DNA of 64,000 nucleotides from Bacteroidales bacterium MB20-C3-3 (lineage in GTDB: Bacteria; Bacteroidota; Bacteroidia; Bacteroidales; UBA932), in NCBI GenBank assembly GCA_035609245.1, contig CP141202.1, positions 1,860,001-1,924,000 on the forward strand, given 5' to 3'. Positions 56,043-62,576 of the stretch are shown piece by piece. The translations under genes and the position numbers were made by a program. The stretch's first letter is position 1, and the number at the start of each line of letters is the position of its first letter. Below the pieces are notes generated by a model that did not search any database, was not told the DNA's origin, and worked only from the letters and a program-made list of their open reading frames with translations.

Positions 56043-57164
56043 GTGGATTTCAACAAAACGGGGATTTTGACAACAGGAGCAGTAGTGTACAAATCAGACA
56101 AGACACCTGACTACATACTAACCTCAAGTGGTATGATAAGAAATGATGGTGCAAACTACATACGCCAGTACAACATAACAGACCATCTGGGAAATGTCAG
56201 GTCTGTTGTAAACCAGTCCGGGACAGTTGAACAGGCTACTGACTATTACCCCTATGGATTATCATTCAGCAATAACAATCTAACTAAAAACCGCTATCTT
56301 TACAATGGCAAGGAGATCCAGAACCAGACCCTCTCCTCACAGTTCTTTGGAGTGTATGATTATGGAGCAAGGTATTACGATCCTGTGATAGGGAGGTGGA
56401 TGGGGGTGGACCCACTGGCGGAAAAGTACTTCTTTTTATCCCCTTGGTCATATGTGGTTAATAATCCGATGAATGCCATAGATCCTGACGGAAGAGATGT
56501 TTGGGAAATAAATAGTCTAGGCAAAATAGTCAATCAAATTAAAGATAAAAATCAAGATGCTTTCTATATGGTTGATAAAAATGGGAACAGAACATTCACG
56601 ACTGACGAAGAAGGAAATAAACATTATAACTCTATTTCATTCGAATACGGTACAATTACCAATTTTGAAAAGTCGGGATGGTTTAGCTCTACTACAAGAT
56701 TTGCCGTAAATAGTGAATCTTCGGGAGCTGACTTGTTCAAGTTTTTTGCTGATAATACCAAAATAGAATATGGATTAATAAACACACAAAGCAATGGTTC
56801 AATCGTCATGACTAATAACAATGAAAGTTCAGTCAGAGCAAGTGAAACAGCCAAGAAATTAAGCGATAGAGGACAAACTGTTACTTCTGTCGTACATAAT
56901 CACCCTAATAATTCCAATCCGTCAGGATTTAGAAAAGGGGATAAGAGTGGTGATAAATATGCATCAACCCTTTTATCTAATTCTCACGGTTATCAGGTTG
57001 AACGTTATGTATATCAGCCAAGAACAGGTAATTTAATTGCGTATGATGAAAAAAATATTATTGGCTCTATGTCTTGGGGATTGGTTTTCAGACCGTCAAC
57101 AGCACGAAAACATCCCACTTATGCTTTAAGACAATATCCTGGTATTGGTTTACCTCCTAAATGA
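56043..57164 (+). CDS. Truncated RHS core with JAB-like metallopeptidase toxin domain (cassette 3)
   Basis: Only the last 120 or so residues of the RHS core are kept, from TGAVVYKSDKTPDYIL to GRWMGVDPLAEK and NNPMNAIDPDGRD. The variable domain shares FEYGTIT and an HNHP motif with cassette 1 (His285, His287, with S294 and D300 downstream), so it belongs to the same JAB-like toxin family but is clearly diverged. The assigned start is a GTG in DNA that is not RHS-like; expression from here is doubtful. A lipoprotein immunity candidate starts 1 bp after the stop. Confidence 0.72.
   Translation: MDFNKTGILTTGAVVYKSDKTPDYILTSSGMIRNDGANYIRQYNITDHLGNVRSVVNQSGTVEQATDYYPYGLSFSNNNLTKNRYLYNGKEIQNQTLSSQFFGVYDYGARYYDPVIGRWMGVDPLAEKYFFLSPWSYVVNNPMNAIDPDGRDVWEINSLGKIVNQIKDKNQDAFYMVDKNGNRTFTTDEEGNKHYNSISFEYGTITNFEKSGWFSSTTRFAVNSESSGADLFKFFADNTKIEYGLINTQSNGSIVMTNNNESSVRASETAKKLSDRGQTVTSVVHNHPNNSNPSGFRKGDKSGDKYASTLLSNSHGYQVERYVYQPRTGNLIAYDEKNIIGSMSWGLVFRPSTARKHPTYALRQYPGIGLPPK
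56073..56427 (+). repeat. RHS core DNA copy 3
   Basis: It aligns to copy 1 from 52485 (offset 3588) through the end of the shared core. The 5' breakpoint lies at the acaggagcagtagtg sequence; upstream bases are unrelated apart from a short caacaaaacgg resemblance. Confidence 0.88.
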
Positions 57165-57165
57165 T

Positions 57166-58029
57166 ATGAATATGAAAAAAGTATTTAGTATCATATTCCT
57201 ATTTTGCGGTTTTATTTCATGTCAATCAAAAAAAGACAATAACATTGTAGAGCTAACGGAGTTTTCAAAAGATTTAGTCTCTCTGTATATCAACAATGCT
57301 GAAAATCTAAGTGCAAAAAAAAGAAAGGACGAAATAATTATTATTTCTATAGCAGATACTTCTTTTTATTTTCTATCTGTTTTTGCAAATAACAGTAAAG
57401 AGTATATATTTTGTAGAGAAGATTTTATCGGACAAACTATGTATTTAGGACATTTAGTAAGAGTATTTGGCGATGAAAATTCTATGTTTTATTCTTTAAA
57501 CGATAAAATAAACAAACAGAAGCGATGTAATGATAATTACATAGAATATGATCCAAACATGTGGCAGATTTGTTTTTACAAAGACAAAACATTCTGCAAA
57601 ATGAGAACATATAAAGGTACTCCGAGCGATGATATTTCGGAAATACAAATTTTGGCTGAAAAACACTTTAATGTATCACAAAGCATAAGAGACAAAGTTT
57701 ATCAATTAGACGAGATTGAGAATGAACCAAAGTTTGTTTTGGGTGAAGATACATTAAGGAAAATAATATCTTCAAACTTCATAAAGCGCAATAAAGGCCA
57801 TCTAAGTAAAATTCCATTAGTTGTACATATTGTTGTAGATACAAATGGTAAAGCCACACTAAAAGGAATTGTAAAAAGTTCAAATGATGTTGAATTGGAC
57901 AAAGAAGCAATAAGGGTAGCCAAAATAATTTCTCAATATGACTTTATTCCTGCATCGCACAGAGGCCAAACAGTTAGAGCCATTTATCCGATTGTTTTTT
58001 TGAAAAGCGATATTACACCAGACATATGA
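57166..58029 (+). CDS. Candidate lipoprotein immunity protein with TonB-C-terminal-like domain (cassette 3)
   Basis: The start is MNMKKVFSIIFLFCGFISC with a lipobox Cys, so the product is a predicted lipoprotein. The first 200 residues resemble in layout the secreted immunity candidate of cassette 1 (KRCNDNYIEYDPNMWQ). The last 85 residues look like a TonB C-terminal fold: PLVVHIVVDTNGKATLKGIV, DKEAIRVAKIISQYDFIPA and VRAIYPIVF. An upstream TTG at 57145 was rejected because it overlaps the toxin. Its stop overlaps the next RHS fragment start as ATGA. Confidence 0.62.
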   Translation: MNMKKVFSIIFLFCGFISCQSKKDNNIVELTEFSKDLVSLYINNAENLSAKKRKDEIIIISIADTSFYFLSVFANNSKEYIFCREDFIGQTMYLGHLVRVFGDENSMFYSLNDKINKQKRCNDNYIEYDPNMWQICFYKDKTFCKMRTYKGTPSDDISEIQILAEKHFNVSQSIRDKVYQLDEIENEPKFVLGEDTLRKIISSNFIKRNKGHLSKIPLVVHIVVDTNGKATLKGIVKSSNDVELDKEAIRVAKIISQYDFIPASHRGQTVRAIYPIVFLKSDITPDI

Positions 58030-58310
58030 TACGAAAAGATGGTGCAGAGTACATACGCCAGTACAACATAACAGACCATCTGGGAAATGTCAGGTCTGTT
58101 GTAAACCAGTCCGGGACAGTTGAACAGGCTACTGACTATTACCCCTATGGATTATCTTTCAGCAATAATAATCTAACTAAAAACCGTTATCTTTACAATG
58201 GCAAGGAGATCCAGAACCAGACCCTCTCCTCACAGTTCTTTGGAATGTATGATTACGGAGCGAAGTATTACGATCCCGTGATAGGGAGGTGGATGGGGGT
58301 TGATCCGTTG
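58025..58310 (+). repeat. RHS core DNA copy 4
   Basis: It aligns to copy 1 from about 52544, starting exactly at the ATG that encodes Met in SSGMIRKDGA of the longer copies. It ends where all other copies diverge, after GRWMGVDPL. Confidence 0.88.
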
Positions 58311-59018
58311 GCAGCAGATTATTATTCTTTGTCTCCATATGGTTATTGTGCCGGAAATCCTATTGTTTACAGTGATGAAAATGGAGAATGGATAAATTTT
58401 GTTGTCGGTTCTGTCATTGGAGCTGCTACAGATTATGCTTTACAAGTCGCAACGAATTATGTTAAAGGTAAAAAAGGACTTGAAGCGTGGACTGATGTAA
58501 GTGGAAGTTCTATTGCGGTATCAGCAGTAGCAGGAGCTACAGGGGTTGGGATTGCTACAAAAGTTGGCAAGGCAATGAAAGTAGCAAAAATGGCGAAAGG
58601 AATGAAGGCAACAATAACGGTTGGAACCGAAGTTGCAACAGATGCTGTAGTAAGTGCAACAAACCAATTAGTAACAACTGGCGAAGTAGATTTAAAAGAT
58701 GTGGCAATTGATGCAACTGCTGGTCAGATAGTTGGGAAAACCGTAAGTAAGGCAGTTCAGAACAAAGCGCAAGCATCAAGAACGGCAAAGGTTTTACACA
58801 ATCAAGCCGATAGAGCACAAAGAGTAGCGAAGGGAAGTCGAGAAGTGAGACAAGTTGCTGCAGATAAAGCTACTAAAAAAGCTGAAAATTTTGGAGCTGG
58901 CAGAGCAACGGCAGCAGGTGTAGCAAGCTCTGGAACAGCTTCTACTGTGGTTAGAGAGCTTGATGATAAAACAATAAATAATAATGAAAAAGTTTTTATC
59001 AACAGAGAATATAATTAG
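58026..59018 (+). CDS. Truncated RHS core with unrecognised Ala/Gly-rich C-terminal domain (cassette 4)
   Basis: About 95 residues of RHS core (MIRKDGAEYIRQYNITDHLG to GAKYYDPVIGRWMGVDPLAA) lead to YSLSPYGYCAGNPIVYSDEN GEW and a 220-residue domain of small residues and amphipathic helices (FVVGSVIGAATDYALQVATN, VSAVAGATGVGIATKVGKAM), then a basic Ala-rich tail. The composition suggests membrane insertion or a helical scaffold before a short toxin, but no catalytic motif is seen. Its start overlaps the stop of the cassette 3 immunity gene, and the next gene overlaps its 3' end by 35 bp. Confidence 0.65.
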   Translation: MIRKDGAEYIRQYNITDHLGNVRSVVNQSGTVEQATDYYPYGLSFSNNNLTKNRYLYNGKEIQNQTLSSQFFGMYDYGAKYYDPVIGRWMGVDPLAADYYSLSPYGYCAGNPIVYSDENGEWINFVVGSVIGAATDYALQVATNYVKGKKGLEAWTDVSGSSIAVSAVAGATGVGIATKVGKAMKVAKMAKGMKATITVGTEVATDAVVSATNQLVTTGEVDLKDVAIDATAGQIVGKTVSKAVQNKAQASRTAKVLHNQADRAQRVAKGSREVRQVAADKATKKAENFGAGRATAAGVASSGTASTVVRELDDKTINNNEKVFINREYN

Positions 59019-59346
59019 AGGGTTAATTGTAATTGCATTTATTGCTTTTGCCAGTACAAAATATGACATAAAAAATATAATAGTTGTTTTATTGGTAATA
59101 TTTGGCATGACATTATTGGGAGTTAGCTTCGTATTACTTTACCAAGAAGTTAGGAGCTATTATAAGAATAAAACATGGGGTTTGTCGCAAGCTAAAACAA
59201 TAATCTTTGTATCATCAATTGTGATAATACCAATGATATTTATATTGGAACTAACTCCAAATTTAAAGATATATTCATTATTGATAGTTGGAGTAGTTTT
59301 GTTAGTTCTATTTGTTTATGATTTAATAAAAAGGATGATAAAATAA
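58984..59346 (+). CDS. Candidate membrane immunity protein for cassette 4
   Basis: The 120-residue protein has four hydrophobic segments: IIRGLIVIAFIAFAS, NIIVVLLVIFGMTLLGVSFV, TIIFVSSIVIIPMIFILEL and YSLLIVGVVLLVLFVYDLI. It overlaps the end of the cassette 4 RHS gene by 35 bp in another frame. No family was recognised. A membrane immunity protein would fit a pore-forming or envelope-acting toxin. Confidence 0.6.
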   Translation: MKKFLSTENIIRGLIVIAFIAFASTKYDIKNIIVVLLVIFGMTLLGVSFVLLYQEVRSYYKNKTWGLSQAKTIIFVSSIVIIPMIFILELTPNLKIYSLLIVGVVLLVLFVYDLIKRMIK

Positions 59347-59477
59347 CAAGTGAAATTAGTTTTAATTTTTTTACTTTTTAGTCATTGCTTTTTGTGGCTT
59401 AGGTTTGTAGTAATGGTCTAAAAAATCTAGACAGGAAAAATGTTTAAATTAAATTTATTGTCGTATGAAATCAAAGC

Positions 59478-59786
59478 CAGGGCAGACTCTCAAAGGTGTG
59501 GAACACACTTAACGGCACAACAACAGTGACAGAAATCGCACAAACATATGATGAGTTAGAGAGGTTAACCGCCACCGCTATGGGTAACAGTATCGTGAGC
59601 ACAGCATTTACATATGACATACAGAACCGTCTTCGGATGATCAACAACCCTTCATCGTTGGGTACAAAGCCTTTCGCTATGGAGCTACAGTACAATGCTC
59701 CAAATGTGAGCGGAGCGACAGCCCAGTACTCTGGCAATATCAGTGCCGTAAAATGGAGACACAACGGAGGCGGCGAACAGAGCTAC
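59478..59786 (+). pseudogene. RHS core fragment (copy 5), N-terminal side only
   Basis: The frame reads GRLSKVWNTLNGTTTVTEIA QTYDELERL then MGNSIVSTAFTYDIQNRL, which extends further 5' than any other copy; 59579-59786 matches 51902-52109 with an offset of 7677. There is no start codon, and homology stops at GGGEQSY, after which the frame runs into unrelated codons (VIVPSSALDLMN) up to 59948. It is a broken fragment with no toxin domain. Confidence 0.8.
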
Positions 59787-59895
59787 ATGGTTATAGTGCC
59801 TAGTTCTGCACTAGACTTAATGAACCTTGGGACTATGGGAGGATTAGTTTCGCGTGCAAAGAATAGCGAAACCGATAATAAGAAAATAAGAGATT

Positions 59896-60837
59896 ATGCA
59901 AAAGAGGTTAGCTGTATTGGCATTTTTGATTCTAATATTTGCAAATAGTATTGATGTCTTGTCTCAGGAAAATTCTTTGAAGTGGATTCCGTTCGTATGG
60001 CAGAGTGATACCATTTCAGGCAAATTTGTTGAGAAGGCATATATGTACGTCCCGGTTAAGATTGATGATTTGCCTGAAAATTTTACGATGCAGCTTGATC
60101 TGGGTACTACAGATACACAGTTTTATGGAAACTCTGTTAAACCATACATTGCAGCATACCCCTCTTTTGCAAAGAAACTGGGATCATATGAAACATATCA
60201 GAATGTAATATTCAATGGGATTAATCTTAAGATGGGTAGTAGCAATTTTTTATTTGATGTTTGGCTGCGATCAGGCTTTGGTGAGACTATTCTCCGGGAT
60301 TCACTTCATACAAGGACAGCAAAACATATTGGAACCATTGCTCCCGATATGTTCAAAGATAAAATCCTGATTATCGATTACAAAACTGCCAGGTTTGCCG
60401 TAGCAGAACAATTACCAGCAGAATTTAAAAGCATTTCAGGGGTTACATTTGAAATTATTAAGGGAATGATCATACTCCCGTTTAAGATTAACGGAGTTGT
60501 GCATAAGTTGCTGTTTGATACCGGGTCCAGCCCTTTTGCATTGGCAAGCTCAAAAAGCAGGGCCTTGGAGATAGCCGGACCGTTAATTATTGATTCATTG
60601 AGCGGTCCTTTATGGTGGGGTCAGCAGATAACATTTTACGGACTTAATGTGAACAAATCGGTTAAACTTGGAGTATATAAATTCGGAAAATCAAAAGTCT
60701 ACTATGATAAAGATGGACTTTGGGAGAGAGATGTTTTTAAGCCATTAAATATATGGGGTTTGGCCGGGAATGGATTATTCCTTGATTGTGTAATTATTTT
60801 GGATTATAAGAACAAATTATTTATGATTAAAAAGTAG
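59896..60837 (+). CDS. Secreted retropepsin/pepsin-like aspartyl-protease-fold protein
   Basis: A signal peptide (MQKRLAVLAFLILIFANSID VLSQ) is followed by a mature part with two aspartyl-protease-like motifs: QLDLGTTDTQFYG near residue 60 and LFDTGSSPFALAS near residue 210. The first has DLGTT in place of the usual DTGS/T, the second is canonical, so catalysis is uncertain. The last part has VIILDYKNKLFMIKK. It lies directly behind the RHS fragment copy 5. It could be cargo of the array or an unrelated gene at its edge. Confidence 0.65.
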   Translation: MQKRLAVLAFLILIFANSIDVLSQENSLKWIPFVWQSDTISGKFVEKAYMYVPVKIDDLPENFTMQLDLGTTDTQFYGNSVKPYIAAYPSFAKKLGSYETYQNVIFNGINLKMGSSNFLFDVWLRSGFGETILRDSLHTRTAKHIGTIAPDMFKDKILIIDYKTARFAVAEQLPAEFKSISGVTFEIIKGMIILPFKINGVVHKLLFDTGSSPFALASSKSRALEIAGPLIIDSLSGPLWWGQQITFYGLNVNKSVKLGVYKFGKSKVYYDKDGLWERDVFKPLNIWGLAGNGLFLDCVIILDYKNKLFMIKK

Positions 60838-60875
60838 TAAATAATATCATCGAACCCTTTACTTATCTTTGCACT

Positions 60876-61919
60876 ATGAATACCCGTCAACTTATTTTTC
60901 CAACTATTGTTGCAGCAATTATTGCTCTATTGCTGGTGCCTGTGCAGGTGATGCCGGAGAGGGCACTGTTGGTGGGTGAAAGGTTATTTGCGGGTGGAGG
61001 ATGGGTGCAGATTGTGATGGCATCGGGGTATTCATTTTTGTTAGCCCGATATATGATGCCAAGGGAGAGCAGGAGTGTGTGGCGGAACAGATCGTGGATG
61101 TTATTTACCCTTTTTTTCTACGGTCAGCTTGCGCTGGGTATTTTTGGGGATTCATTATTTCTGATGACGGGAAAGCTGCATCTGCCTATTCCGGCGGTGA
61201 TTATTGCGGGGCCTGTATATCGGTTTAGCTCATGGTTTATGCCGATTCTCTTTTTCTCTGCCATTCTGCTTGCGGGTCCTGCCTGGTGCAGCCATTTGTG
61301 TTATTTTGGGGCTCTTGACTCTGCTGCCGCAAGGGTGGGGGCAAAGCGAAAGCGAGCCGGACAGGGCTCTAAAAGAAGGGTGTTCAGGGATTGGATGTGG
61401 AGATGGAAACCGATACTTAGGGTGGGGGTGCTGATGGCAGTTGTGGCGGTGGCACTGGTGCTTCGGCTTATGAGGGGAACGGGCGATGGTGCCATAAGCC
61501 TCTTTCAGGACTCTGCAGCACTCTGGGCGATACTCTTTTTTGCTATTGGTCTGTTGATTATTCTGTTGATTTCTATGAGGCGGGGGATTATGGCTCACTG
61601 CACAGTGTGGTGTCCGGTGGGGACGGTGGTAAACTATTTGAAATATATCTCTCCTTTCAGGTTTGATGTAAAGAGGAGCGAGTGTACATCCTGTATGAAG
61701 TGTATTCCTGCCTGCAACTATGCTGCTATGAACAGGGATTCTCAAGGAAAGCTTGTTATTGGTAATGGTTGTACCTATTGTGGTGACTGTCTTACAGCTT
61801 GTCCTCACAATGCTCTTGAGTACAGATTCTTTGGGATGAGGGGCGATAGTATCGAGAGGCTGTGGATTGCGGTAACAATCATACTTCACACTCTGTTTCT
61901 TGCCATTGCCCGGGTTTAA
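60876..61919 (+). CDS. Membrane 4Fe-4S ferredoxin-type protein (NapH-like)
   Basis: The 347-residue protein has about six hydrophobic segments and the NapH/NosR-type cysteine pairs CSHLCYFG and CTVWCPVG. A C-terminal double ferredoxin motif follows: CTSCMKCIPACNYAAMN and CTYCGDCLTACPHNALEY. Such proteins pass electrons from quinol or a reductant to periplasmic enzymes. A TATCTTTG box at 60864-60871 lies only 4 bp before the ATG. The gene is GC-richer than the toxin cassettes. The partner enzyme is not in this window. Confidence 0.8.
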   Translation: MNTRQLIFPTIVAAIIALLLVPVQVMPERALLVGERLFAGGGWVQIVMASGYSFLLARYMMPRESRSVWRNRSWMLFTLFFYGQLALGIFGDSLFLMTGKLHLPIPAVIIAGPVYRFSSWFMPILFFSAILLAGPAWCSHLCYFGALDSAAARVGAKRKRAGQGSKRRVFRDWMWRWKPILRVGVLMAVVAVALVLRLMRGTGDGAISLFQDSAALWAILFFAIGLLIILLISMRRGIMAHCTVWCPVGTVVNYLKYISPFRFDVKRSECTSCMKCIPACNYAAMNRDSQGKLVIGNGCTYCGDCLTACPHNALEYRFFGMRGDSIERLWIAVTIILHTLFLAIARV

Positions 61920-61939
61920 TATCTAAACTTTCCTGCATT

Positions 61940-62032
61940 CACAGAGTATCCGCATAACTTCCGGAGTTTTTCCTCCTCGCTCTCTTCGTTCGCTGTGGCG
62001 GAGACTCCTTCTGTTATGCGGATTACTCTGTG
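61940..62032 (+). repeat. Hairpin repeat copy B
   Basis: The 33-bp core (61972-62004, 32 of 33 matches to copy A) lies inside arms of 19 and 20 nt: CACAGAGTATCCGCATAAC at 61940-61958 and GTTATGCGGATTACTCTGTG at 62013-62032, complementary apart from a one-base bulge. The arm sequence is unrelated to that of copies A and C. Confidence 0.88.
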
Positions 62033-62304
62033 ACCGGGAAGGTAGCTGTGTATTGCTTTGCAAATGAAACCCGCCGAAAATAGAGAACCCCGGACGGCTG
62101 TAACTTGCAAACAATGAGTGATTTAACACTTTATCCCTGGGGTGATCCCTTGGGTAAAGTGTCAATTATCAATTAATCTGCTTGTTGCAGCCGTGCGTGT
62201 TTAGACCACCTCCAGCAGATTTGCGGATACACATCGCTTTGCGAGGATTTAAATGGTGCTGCGCAATTTATACGGCCTTTGACCGGAAGGCAGGTTCCGG
62301 GTTT

Positions 62305-62425
62305 GGGTGGCACGAACCTCCACGGAGTTAAATTTCAAGGTGTTCCAAAATATAAATCTTTCAAAACCAATAAATTATATTTTACAACTAGCACAAAACG
62401 AGGTTAATGGAGGTTCGTCCCACCC
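62305..62425. repeat. Long-range inverted repeat pair
   Basis: Arms of 18 bp at 62305-62322 (GGGTGGCACGAACCTCCA) and 62408-62425 pair in 17 of 18 positions, separated by 85 bp of AT-rich sequence. Confidence 0.75.
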
Positions 62426-62465
62426 ACGCCTGTTAGCCTATCCTTGGGTTTAAATGCTCCGCAAT

Positions 62466-62564
62466 CCTTCCCCGGCCAACCGAGCCACGAAGGAACCTCC
62501 GCCACAGCGAACGAAGAGAGCGAGGAGGAAAAGTTCCGGAGGGGCTTCGGTTGACCGGGGAAGG
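62466..62564 (-). repeat. Hairpin repeat copy C, inverted orientation
   Basis: The 33-bp core is present as its reverse complement (62496-62528). The arms are at 62466-62486 (CCTTCCCCGGCCAACCGAGC plus C) and 62543-62564; they pair along their whole length with one G-T-type mismatch and one bulge. The right arm edge (ggggaagggtg, 62557-62567) is the reverse complement of bases 50888-50898 just outside copy A1. Confidence 0.88.
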
Positions 62565-62576
62565 GTGAAGGGTTAT

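Larger units (their letters stand above)
61920..62576. other. Noncoding right boundary of the island, rich in hairpins
   Basis: This 657-bp stretch has no credible gene. It contains hairpin element B (61940-62032), a degenerate palindrome near 62126-62162, an 18-bp inverted repeat pair (62305-62322 with 62408-62425) and hairpin element C (62466-62564). The same element types occur in the left boundary at 50.9-51.5 kb. Short frames across it give Arg/Glu-rich peptides only. Confidence 0.75.

Noticed and set aside
59790..59948. Continuation of RHS copy 5 as a short toxin tail
   Set aside because: The codons after GGGEQSY have no domain pattern and overlap the signal peptide region of the next gene; chance read-through is more likely.
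61230..62165. Minus-strand open frames opposite and after the ferredoxin-type gene
   Set aside because: The long one is antisense to a gene with clear cysteine motifs, and the others read through hairpin element B; composition is His/Pro/Arg-rich without a known domain.
50846..62576. Island as a prophage or integrative element
   Set aside because: No integrase, transposase, capsid, relaxase or tRNA attachment site was seen in the interval; only RHS fragments, small genes and repeats.
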